This document shows, in pieces, positions 55,448-63,135 of a DNA stretch of 64,000 nucleotides. The stretch is from PALSA-1004 sp963804885 (GTDB lineage Bacteria > Pseudomonadota > Gammaproteobacteria > Burkholderiales > SG8-41): the NCBI GenBank assembly GCA_963804885.1, contig CAWDSF010000014.1, positions 186,001 through 250,000 on the forward strand. Reading direction: 5' to 3'. Position numbers and translations under genes: made by a program. Below the pieces are notes generated by a model that was not told where the DNA came from, did no database searches, and was given only the letters and a program-made list of their open reading frames with translations. The stretch's first letter is position 1, and every line of letters begins with the position of its first letter.

Positions 55448-57280
55448 CGCGGCAGCGCGCGCCGGTCCTGCATCGGAGGTGCTACTTTCATCACCTCGTC
55501 GACGGTGGTAACGCCGGCCGCTACTTTCATGGCGCCGCTGATGCGCAGCGGCTTCACGCCTTCGCGATAGGACACTTCGCGCAGCCGGTCCATGTCGGTC
55601 TTGTCGTTGATCATGTGGCGGATCTCGTTGTTGAGCACCATGATCTCGTAAATGCCGATGCGGCCGACGTAGCCGGTCATGCGGCAGTCGAGGCAGCCTT
55701 TGGCGACGTAGGTCATTTCCGGTTTCTGCGCTTTCCATGGCGCGACGAGCAATTCCCACGCCGAGTCCTCGAGCGGGGCTTGTTCCTTGCACGCCGGGCA
55801 TAGCACGCGCACCAGGCGCTGCGCCATTACGCCGAGGACCGTCGACGTCAGCAGGTACGACGGCACGCCGAGATCGAGCAGCCGCGTGATCGTCGACGGC
55901 GCATCGTTGGTGTGCAGCGTGGACATGACAAGGTGGCCGGTCAGCGCGGCCTGGATCGCCATCTCGGCGGTTTCGAGATCGCGGATCTCGCCGACCATGA
56001 TCACGTCGGGATCCTGGCGCATCAACGTGCGGATGCCAGCCGCGAAGTCGACGCCGAGATTCTGCACGACCTGCATCTGGTTGAATTGCGGCTCGACCAT
56101 TTCGATCGGGTCTTCGACCGTGCACACGTTGACCTCGGGCGTCGCGAGCGATTTCATGCTCGAGTAGAGCGTCGTCGTCTTGCCTGAGCCGGTCGGCCCC
56201 GTCACCAGCACGATGCCGTGCGGCTTGGAAATCATGCCGGTCCATTTTTTCAGGTCGTCGTCGCGTGAAGCCGAGCTCGCTGAAATCCTTGACCAGCACG
56301 TCGGGATTGAAAATTCGCATCACGAGCTTCTCGCCGAACGCGGTCGGCATGGTCGACAGCCGCAGCTCGACTTCGCCGCCTTCGGGCGTCACGGTCTTGA
56401 TGCGGCCGTCCTGCGGGCGGCGCTTCTCGATCACGTCCATGCGGCCGAGCAGCTTGATGCGGCTCGTCATTGCCGCGAGCACGGGCGTTGGGATGCGGTA
56501 AACGTCGTGCAGCACGCCGTCGATGCGGAACCGCACGTTGCCGGAGTCGCGCCGCGGCTCGAGATGGATGTCGCTCGCGCGCTGCTCGAACGCGTACGTG
56601 AACAGCCAGTCGCAAATGACGACCACGTGCTGGTCGTTGGCATCGAGCTTGCCGCTCTTGCCGAGCTGCACGAGCTGCTCGAAGTTGCCGATGCTGCTGT
56701 AGGCGCCCTTGTCTTTTTCGCTCGCGAACTTGACCGACTTTGCGAGATTGAAGAATTCGACGATGTAGTTCTGGATGTCGAGCGGATTGGCGATTACGCG
56801 CTTGATCTCGAGCCGCAGGACCTGCTTTAAGTTCTCTTCCCAGTCGCGCACGAACGGCTCGCAGGTCGCGATCGTCGCCTCGCGCGCGGTCACGCCCACG
56901 GGCAGGATGCGAAAGCGCTGCGCGTAGGCGGTGGACATCAGCTTGGTGACTGCGGCGAAATCGATCTTGAACGGATCGATATGCATGTACGGCAGCCCGA
57001 CCTTGCCCGCGAGCCATTCCGCGAGCGCGTCCAGGGTCAGCAGCTTCTTGGGATGTCGCGGGTCCTTGAATTTCTGTTCGGCGACGATCGTCAGCGGATG
57101 CTGGTCGTTGCGGTGATGGCGGCGCTCATTGGCCAGCTTGTCGCCGTCCGCCTTCGCGACCAGCTTGTCGGCGACCAAGTCGGCCAATATCCGATCGAGC
57201 GTCAGGGGGCCGGTTTTAGCGGCGGTGACGGCGGTGACGGCGGGGGCGGACTTAACCGGTTTCGCTGCGCTTTCGGCCAT
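55444..57280 (-). CDS. GspE/PulE/PilB-type secretion/pilus assembly ATPase, one frameshift
   Basis: About 612 residues from ATG 57280. N-terminal MshEN-like domain (LTLDALAEWLAGKVGLPYMHIDP), N2 domain with SDIHLEPR and VRFRIDGVLHDV, then Walker A VTGPTGSGKTTTLYSS, Asp box and Walker B DVIMVGEIRDLETAEMA, His box MSTLHTNDAPSTITRLLDLG, and zinc-binding CPAC...CLDC. Frame breaks near 56264: LGFTRRRPEKM should read LGFTDDDLKKWTGMISKPHG, restored by removing one base. A lone ATPase with no pilus or secretion genes beside it; cytoplasmic motor for a type IV pilus or type II secretion system encoded elsewhere. Confidence 0.92.
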
Positions 57281-57414
57281 GACCGCGAATATAACCGCAT
57301 TCCATAAACAACTCAATTAGTTACGACCGCGAGCCCCGCATTATTGCCTTCCCTGTCCGCATTGCTTGCCCATATGTGGAAAACGCCCATAAAACGTGCG
57401 GAAAATTTCTCGTT

Positions 57415-57431
57415 TGCACCGCCATCGTGCA
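57415..57431 (+). promoter_or_regulatory. Probable NtrC-binding site upstream of amt
   Basis: TGCACC-N5-CGTGCA, one mismatch from the NtrC consensus TGCACC-N5-GGTGCA. Its centre is about 97 bases upstream of the transcription start expected from the sigma-54 element at 57494-57509, a normal enhancer distance. It indicates nitrogen-limitation control of the ammonium transporter. Confidence 0.65.
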
Positions 57432-57493
57432 GAATCAAGTCTTGAACGCGAAATAAGAATAACGACTCATTGCAAAACAGTCATTTATGCTTT

Positions 57494-57509
57494 TGGAATA
57501 TAAATTGCT
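57494..57509 (+). promoter_or_regulatory. Probable sigma-54 promoter of amt
   Basis: TGGAATATAAATTGCT: the -24 GG and the -12 GC are exactly ten bases apart and TTGCT matches the -12 box; the -24 box (TGGAAT for TGGCAC) is imperfect. A start near 57520 would leave a 20-base leader holding the GGGGGAG ribosome binding site before ATG 57540. Combined with the NtrC site this is a coherent nitrogen-regulated promoter. Confidence 0.6.
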
Positions 57510-57539
57510 TTACGCAACCGGTTCTATTCAGGGGGAGTC

Positions 57540-58742
57540 ATGGAAAATCTAAAAAACGGCAGCGACGTTTTATTCATCCTGCTTGGCGCAGTCATGGTGC
57601 TCGCGATGCATGCCGGCTTCGCGTTCCTCGAGCTCGGCACCGTGCGCCGGAAAAGCCAGGTCAATGCGCTGGTCAAAATCCTGTGCGACTTCGCGGTGTC
57701 GACGATCGCGTATTTCTTCATCGGTTATACGCTCGCGTACGGGGTTAATTTTCTGGGCGGCGCGGAGCAGCTCGCCGAAAAAAGCGGTTACGAGCTCGTC
57801 AAGTTTTTCTTCCTGCTGACTTTCGCCGCGGCGGTGCCGGCCATCGTGTCGGGCGGCATTGCGGAGCGCGCCAAATTCAGCCCGCAAGTGGCGGCGACGT
57901 TTCTGCTCGTGGGCTTTGTCTATCCGTTCTTCGAAGGCATCGCGTGGAACGACAAGTATGGCGTGCAGGCGTGGATCGAAGCGACCGCGGGCGCCAAGTT
58001 TCACGATTTCGCCGGCTCGATCGTCGTCCACGCGGTGGGCGGCTGGATCGGCCTGATCGCCGTGATTCTGCTGGGCGCGCGCAGCGGCCGCTATTCGCGC
58101 GACGGCAAGATCAGCGCGCATCCGCCGTCGAGCATTCCGTTCCTGGCACTCGGCGCGTGGATCCTGTCGGTCGGCTGGTTCGGGTTCAACGTGATGTCGG
58201 CGCAGACCATCGATAAGATCAGCGGGCTCGTCGCCGTCAATTCGCTGATGGCGATGGCGGGCGGGATCCTGGCCGCGCTCATCGCGGGCCGCAACGATCC
58301 GGGCTTCGTGCATAACGGGCCGCTCGCGGGCCTGGTCGCGATCTGCGCGGGCTCCGACATCATGCATCCGATCGGCGCGCTCGCCACCGGCAGCATCGCC
58401 GGCGCGCTGTTCGTCATCATGTTCACGGTCACGCAGAACCGCTGGAAAATCGACGACGTGCTCGGCGTGTGGCCGCTGCACGGCCTGTGCGGCGCGTGGG
58501 GCGGCATCGCGGCGGGGATATTCGGCATGAAAAGCATGGGCGGCCTGGGCGGCGTGACTTTCGAAGCGCAGGCGATCGGCACCGCGCTGGGTATCGGCGT
58601 CGCCGTCGCGGGCGGGTTCATTGTGTACGGCGCGCTGAAGCTGCTGTTCGGCATACGTCTGGACGCGGAACAGGAATTCGCAGGCTCGGACTTGAGCATC
58701 CACAAGATCGGCGCAACGCCGGAGCGCGAACCCGGCGGTTAA
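57540..58742 (+). CDS. amt: Ammonium transporter (Amt family)
   Basis: 400 residues, intact, with eleven hydrophobic helices. ATG 57540 is preceded by GGGGGAG. Family marks: GAVMVLAMHAGFAFLELGTVRRKSQVNAL in helix 1, AERAKFSPQV, the FFEGIAWND region, and both pore histidines in DFAGSIVVHAVGG and GVWPLHGLCGAWGG. Conducts ammonium across the inner membrane under nitrogen limitation. No glnK gene follows, unusual because glnK often precedes or follows amtB; its regulator must be elsewhere. The C-terminal tail (IHKIGATPEREPGG) is short. Confidence 0.95.
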   Translation: MENLKNGSDVLFILLGAVMVLAMHAGFAFLELGTVRRKSQVNALVKILCDFAVSTIAYFFIGYTLAYGVNFLGGAEQLAEKSGYELVKFFFLLTFAAAVPAIVSGGIAERAKFSPQVAATFLLVGFVYPFFEGIAWNDKYGVQAWIEATAGAKFHDFAGSIVVHAVGGWIGLIAVILLGARSGRYSRDGKISAHPPSSIPFLALGAWILSVGWFGFNVMSAQTIDKISGLVAVNSLMAMAGGILAALIAGRNDPGFVHNGPLAGLVAICAGSDIMHPIGALATGSIAGALFVIMFTVTQNRWKIDDVLGVWPLHGLCGAWGGIAAGIFGMKSMGGLGGVTFEAQAIGTALGIGVAVAGGFIVYGALKLLFGIRLDAEQEFAGSDLSIHKIGATPEREPGG

Positions 58743-58772
58743 TTCGAGCGCTGCCGCCGCCGCTTTAACCGG

Positions 58773-59543
58773 CTAGCCTGCTTTGCCGCCGCTCAACTGG
58801 CGCAGGAAATCGCGGATGCGCCGCGCGTTGGTGCCGAGATCGCTGCGCCCGACGCGTGACACCGATCGCATGTCCACGCGGCTGCCGGTGCCGGCGGGCT
58901 TGATGCGGATCACGATATCGTCCTTGAATCCGAACCAGTCGGTGGTGGCGGTCGCTTCGATGCGGTTGTCCTCCGGCACGGCGGCGACGATTTCCCAGCC
59001 CGAGCGGCGCGCGATGTCGAGCGCGAGGTCGAATGCCGCGCGCGGCGGAATCGGCAAAGCGAGCGGCGCCAGTCCCGGGTAGCCCTGCTTTTGCTGCGCG
59101 GCCAATTCCGCGCCCGCATACTGCGCGGGATTCGGCGCGTTCTTGCGCAGCGGCAGGACCGCGACAAAAGCCGGCGGGTCGTCGGTGTCGGTCGTGATGT
59201 CGTGGATCGGGGGCAGCTTGCGTCCTTCGTTGACGAGATAAGACGGCACGCCGAACACGAGCGCGCCGATGATCAGCCCGTGGATCCCGAACACGATTGC
59301 GCGCCGGTAGCCATGGCGCCAGGCGACGAACATCGCATAGAGCGAAATGGCGGCGGCCGCCAGGCCGGCCCAAACCGCGAAGCGCAAAATCATAAACCCC
59401 GTGCGGAAGTCCCACCAGCCCCAGCGCGTGCCGAGACCGGCGAGGACGGCGGCGACAGCCGAGACGAAGGCAATGCCAAATCCGGCGCCGGCAGCGATTG
59501 CGCCCAGCGTATTTTTTCGGGGAGTTGTGTCAGGAGCAGTCAT
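58773..59543 (-). CDS. Membrane protein with DUF1499 domain
   Basis: 256 residues. Three N-terminal hydrophobic helices (GAIAAGAGFGIAFVSAVAAVLAG, FMILRFAVWAGLAAAAISLYAMFVA, RAIVFGIHGLIIGALVFGV), then a soluble domain of about 140 residues: LPPIHDITTDTDDPPAFVAVLP, AFDLALDIARRSGWEIVAAVPEDNRIEATATTDWFGFKDDIVIRI and RVDMRSVSRVGRSDLGTNARRI, the pattern of DUF1499. Function unknown. The soluble part would face the periplasm or cytoplasm depending on helix number. Confidence 0.9.
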   Translation of the reverse strand: MTAPDTTPRKNTLGAIAAGAGFGIAFVSAVAAVLAGLGTRWGWWDFRTGFMILRFAVWAGLAAAAISLYAMFVAWRHGYRRAIVFGIHGLIIGALVFGVPSYLVNEGRKLPPIHDITTDTDDPPAFVAVLPLRKNAPNPAQYAGAELAAQQKQGYPGLAPLALPIPPRAAFDLALDIARRSGWEIVAAVPEDNRIEATATTDWFGFKDDIVIRIKPAGTGSRVDMRSVSRVGRSDLGTNARRIRDFLRQLSGGKAG

Positions 59544-59621
59544 GCTGCCTCCTATCGGTCGGCCGATAAAGAATCGGACAAAGAATCGGCGCGGCCCGCC
59601 ACATTACACGGTTGTGCCGCC

Positions 59622-60467
59622 TCAGAAGTGTGCGACGCCCGCCATTGCCTGGTTGCCCGCGGCGTTGGCGGTCCACACCTCCGCCGTGGAACCGTCGGCG
59701 CTCGGGTTGCCGTTGACGGTGAAGCGCTCCGTATGAAAAACCGGATGCATTGCACGGTAGTCGAGTTTTTTGACCGGGCGCGGCGCGTGCCGGCGGCACA
59801 GGTCGAGCAGCAGCGTCGTCTGCAGCGGGCCGTGCACGATCAACCCCGGATAGTGCTCTTCGTTTTTCACGTAATCGAGATCGTAATGAATGCGGTGGCC
59901 GTTGAACGTGAGCGCCGAATAGCGGAACAGAAGGACCGGATCGCCGGTCAGGCTGCGTTGCCACGCGGCCGATTTCGGCGCGGGCTTGCCTTGCGGCGGC
60001 GGATCGCCCGGCTTGGCGGCATCGCGATAAACGATATCGTGCTCTTCGCGTATCGCAGCCTTGCCGCCGGTGCTGATGATGTGCCGCACCGTCACGAACA
60101 CCAGGCTGCCGCTGCGGCCGTGTTTGGACTCGACGCTCAGGATTTCGGAATCGCGGCGTATCGCGTCGCCGATGCGCAGCGGCTGCAGGAACTCGATGCG
60201 TCCGCCGGCCCACATGCGGCGGGGCAGCGGCACCGGCGGCAGAAATCCGCCGCGCTTCGGATGGCCGTCGGGGCCCAGCTCGGACGCGGGCTTCACGTCC
60301 AGAAAATACAGCCAATGCCACGCTGGCGGCAGCTCGTCGCCGGCGAGCGGCTCAGGGTCGTTGCGGTCGAGCGTCGCGGCGAGCGCCATCACCGGCCAGG
60401 CCGCCACGGTATCCGTGCGCGATTCGGTCTTGCCGACCCATTCGCGCAGTTTTTCGAATTGATCCAT
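59622..60467 (-). CDS. MaoC-like acyl dehydratase (FAS1-like/HTD2, mesaconyl-CoA hydratase type)
   Basis: 281 residues from ATG 60467 (MDQFEKLREWVGK). N-terminal dehydratase domain: VAAWPVMALAATLD, PPAWHWLYFLDVKPASELGPDGHPKRGGFLPP and RRMWAGGRIEFLQPLRIGDAI; C-terminal hot-dog with FRYSALTFNGHRIHYDLDYV (catalytic Asp/His) and VHGPLQTTLLLDL. This is the branch annotated as mesaconyl-C4-CoA or itaconyl-CoA hydratase. It lies 17 bases downstream of a binding-protein gene in a CoA-based operon with a carboxylase subunit and a PEP-mutase-family enzyme, so hydration of a C4-C5 dicarboxylic acyl-CoA is a reasonable guess. Confidence 0.9.
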   Translation of the reverse strand: MDQFEKLREWVGKTESRTDTVAAWPVMALAATLDRNDPEPLAGDELPPAWHWLYFLDVKPASELGPDGHPKRGGFLPPVPLPRRMWAGGRIEFLQPLRIGDAIRRDSEILSVESKHGRSGSLVFVTVRHIISTGGKAAIREEHDIVYRDAAKPGDPPPQGKPAPKSAAWQRSLTGDPVLLFRYSALTFNGHRIHYDLDYVKNEEHYPGLIVHGPLQTTLLLDLCRRHAPRPVKKLDYRAMHPVFHTERFTVNGNPSADGSTAEVWTANAAGNQAMAGVAHF

Positions 60468-60484
60468 GGTGGTTATTTTAGACG

Positions 60485-61492
60485 CTAACTTCCCGGCAGG
60501 TTGTGCAACTCGGGGAAATACAGGTCCTTCCACGATCCGGCCTTGTTCTTGAGCGTGCCGGTCTTGTTCATGAAATGCTCGATCGGCAGCGTCTGCTCGG
60601 GCGTCATCGTGATCCTGATCTCCGGATCGTTGAGCATTTTTTCGATCGCGTCCACGCCGCTTTTGTCTTTCGTTTCCTTCACGTAGACGTCGGCGGCGGT
60701 GCGCTTGTTGGCGTTGATGAAATCAGTCGCCTCCTTGTAGGCATTGAAGAACGCCTGGTAGGTTTTCGGATTTTCATCGCGGAACTTGCCGGTCGCCCAC
60801 GCGACGAGGAAGGTCGCCGGGCCGCCGGAAATGTCGTACGAGTTGAGTATCCTGCGTACGCCGGGCTTTTCGAGCGCCTGGTACTGAAACGGCGGGGACG
60901 AAAAATACGCGGTAATCTCCTTGCCCGACAGGAATGCGGCGAGGCCGTCGGGGTGCGACAGGTTACGGTAGAGCGTGCTGAACTTGTTGAAGTTCGCGTC
61001 GCCGAATTCCTTCGCCGCCGCCATTTGCAGCACGATGGTCTGGATCGACTGGCCGGCGCCCGCCATTGAAATGCGGTCGTTGTCGGTAAAGTCCCTGATC
61101 GATTTTACGTTCGGGTTGTTGGTGACCAGGTACATCGGCATCGAGGAAAGCGCCGCGACGGCCTTGACGTTAAGCGTCCCGCGCGTGCGATCCCACAGAA
61201 TCAGAAATGGCGCCACGCCACCCGATGCGACATGCAGGCTGCCGGAGAGCAGCGCGTCGTTCATCGGCTGGCCGGAAGCCAGCACAAGCCAGGAGACTTT
61301 GGTGTCGGCGAGACCCGCCGCCTTCAGATGCTTCTCGACCAGGCCGTTCGTCTTCATGATGGTAAGTGGCAGATAGCCGATTCCGAACTGCTGTGCGATC
61401 TTGATTTCGCCAACTTCGGCAGCCCGGACTGACGCCGCCTGGATGCCGCCGGCTGCAGCCAGTAACACCAGCAATATTTTTACGATACGCAT
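60485..61492 (-). CDS. NitT/TauT-type ABC substrate-binding protein 3
   Basis: 335 residues. Signal peptide MRIVKILLVLLAAAGGIQA, cleavage near VRAAE, then IKIAQQFGIGYLPLTIMKTNGLVE. MNDALLSGSLHVASGGVAPFLILWDR and AAAKEFGDANFNKF align residue for residue with the protein at 5927-6952, so these are paralogues kept in two separate catabolic operons. No ABC permease here. Ligand unknown; likely an organic acid. The upstream carboxylase frame overlaps its first 320 bases in another frame because that gene lacks a proper stop. Confidence 0.9.
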   Translation of the reverse strand: MRIVKILLVLLAAAGGIQAASVRAAEVGEIKIAQQFGIGYLPLTIMKTNGLVEKHLKAAGLADTKVSWLVLASGQPMNDALLSGSLHVASGGVAPFLILWDRTRGTLNVKAVAALSSMPMYLVTNNPNVKSIRDFTDNDRISMAGAGQSIQTIVLQMAAAKEFGDANFNKFSTLYRNLSHPDGLAAFLSGKEITAYFSSPPFQYQALEKPGVRRILNSYDISGGPATFLVAWATGKFRDENPKTYQAFFNAYKEATDFINANKRTAADVYVKETKDKSGVDAIEKMLNDPEIRITMTPEQTLPIEHFMNKTGTLKNKAGSWKDLYFPELHNLPGS

Positions 61493-63116
61493 GAAACTCC
61501 TCCTCGGTTGAACTTATATTTGAATGTAGCGTTAAAGCGTAGCACGGTCTGCCGTACGGTCGCACGCCGCTTTTGGCTTTCGGCCCTACGCTGGTCGCGA
61601 GCTTGCCCTGCATTGCGTTGATGAAGCGGCACAAGTACGTACGCGTATCCCGCGGGTCGATGACGTCTTCGACCGCGAATGCTTCCGCGGTCAGAACAGG
61701 CGACGCGAATTTGCGCAGCTCGGTTTCAATTTCCTGCACGCGCAGTGCCGGATCCGGCGCGGCCGCGATTTCGCGCCGATAGGCTGCAGCGACGCCGCCT
61801 TCGACCGGCAGCGAGCCCCATTCCGCCGACGGCCACGCGATTTTAAGATCGAGGCCGTTCTTGTCGGTCGTGCCCATGCCGGCCATGCCGTAGCATTTGC
61901 GGATCACGACGGTCAGCATCGGCACCGTGAGCTGCAAGCCGACATAGACCGCGCGCATGCCTTCGCGCAACGTCGCCGCCGCTTCGGCCTGCGTGCCGAC
62001 CATGAAACCCGGCACGTCAACCAGAAAAATCAGCGGAATGTGGAACGTGTCGCACATTTCCATGAAATGCGTTTGCTTGCGCGCGGCCTTCACATCCATT
62101 GCGCCGCCGTACACCATCGGGTTGTTGGCGATCACGCCGACGACCTTGCCGTCCATGCGTGCGAGGCACGTGATCACCGAGCGGCCGAACGACGGCTGGA
62201 TTTCGAACATCGACTCGCGGTCGACGATCATCGCGATGAGCTTTTTCATGTTGTATGCCTGGCGCCGTTCGCGCGGCACGATCGAGAGCAGACCCTCGTC
62301 GCGGCGGTCGACCGGGTCGCTGCACGGCAGCGCCGGCGGCAACTGCCATACGTTCTGCGGCATATACGAAAGAAAACGCTTGATCGCAGAGAAGCAGCCG
62401 GTTTCATCGTCGACGACGTTGTCGACGGTGCCCGCCATATCGACCGCGATATGCGCGCCGCCGAGCGCTTCTTTGTCGACTTTTTCGCCGAGCGAGCGCT
62501 CGACTACCGGCGGGCCGGCGGCGAATATTTGGCTCGTGCCTTTGACCATCACGGACCAATGCGAAAGGATCGCGCGCCCGGCCGGACCGCCGGCGGCAGT
62601 GCCGAGCACCGCGCTGATTACCGGCACTTCGCCGAGCAGCTCTACCGAGCGCTCGAAGCCGTGGATGCCGGGAAATACGGTGTAGCCGCGCTTCTGCGCC
62701 GAGGTCACGCTGCCGCCCGCGCCGTCGATCAGGTTGACGAGCGGAATCCGGTACTCGTGCGCGAGGTCTTCGACGAAGCCGCCCTGGCCGCCTTTGCGCC
62801 GCGTGCCACCCCAGCTCGTGCCGCCGCGCACTGTGAAATCTTCGCCGCCGATCGCGACCTGGCGCCCATCGATCGTGCCGAGCCCCATTACATAAGGCGC
62901 CGGCGTCACGTCGACGAGCTTGCCGTCCTTATACGTGCCGCTGCCGGTCAGCTTGCCGACTTCCTGGAACGAGCCGCTGTCGACGAGACCGGCAATGCGC
63001 TCGCGCACGGTCAGGCGATTTTGCGCGTGATGGCGCGTGACGGACTCCGCGCCGCCGAGCGCTTCCGCGTACGCGTGGCGTTGCTTCAATTCTTCGGCTT
63101 CGGGTTTCCAGGTCAC
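61170..63116 (-). CDS. Acyl-CoA carboxylase carboxyltransferase (beta) subunit, stop codon lost
   Basis: The genuine protein is about 520 residues, from MTWKPEAEELKQRHAYAEALGG to LATSVGPKAKSGVRP near 61558. Both carboxyltransferase halves are present: FTVRGGTSWGGTRRKGGQGGF, IPLVNLIDGAGGSV, LGTAAGGPAGRA; then KQTHFMEMCDTFHIPLIFLVDVPGFMVG and VVIRKCYGMAGMGTTD. The frame then runs on for 128 codons through the spacer and into the next gene (out of its frame) to 61170; this tail has no protein character, so a base change or indel at the natural stop is likely. Partner of a biotin carboxylase subunit not encoded here. Substrate could be propionyl-, methylcrotonyl- or another acyl-CoA. Confidence 0.9.
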   Translation of the reverse strand: MTWKPEAEELKQRHAYAEALGGAESVTRHHAQNRLTVRERIAGLVDSGSFQEVGKLTGSGTYKDGKLVDVTPAPYVMGLGTIDGRQVAIGGEDFTVRGGTSWGGTRRKGGQGGFVEDLAHEYRIPLVNLIDGAGGSVTSAQKRGYTVFPGIHGFERSVELLGEVPVISAVLGTAAGGPAGRAILSHWSVMVKGTSQIFAAGPPVVERSLGEKVDKEALGGAHIAVDMAGTVDNVVDDETGCFSAIKRFLSYMPQNVWQLPPALPCSDPVDRRDEGLLSIVPRERRQAYNMKKLIAMIVDRESMFEIQPSFGRSVITCLARMDGKVVGVIANNPMVYGGAMDVKAARKQTHFMEMCDTFHIPLIFLVDVPGFMVGTQAEAAATLREGMRAVYVGLQLTVPMLTVVIRKCYGMAGMGTTDKNGLDLKIAWPSAEWGSLPVEGGVAAAYRREIAAAPDPALRVQEIETELRKFASPVLTAEAFAVEDVIDPRDTRTYLCRFINAMQGKLATSVGPKAKSGVRPYGRPCYALTLHSNISSTEEEFHAYRKNIAGVTGCSRRHPGGVSPGCRSWRNQDRTAVRNRLSATYHHEDERPGREASEGGGSRRHQSLLACAGFRPADERRAALRQPACRIGWRGAISDSVGSHARDA

Positions 63117-63135
63117 GGGATGTTCCTCGCGTTGT

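Noticed and set aside
61170..61555. C-terminal 128-residue extension of the carboxylase beta subunit as a new domain
   Set aside because: It translates the spacer and the first part of the next gene out of frame; the composition is not protein-like and the family ends at the preceding residues.
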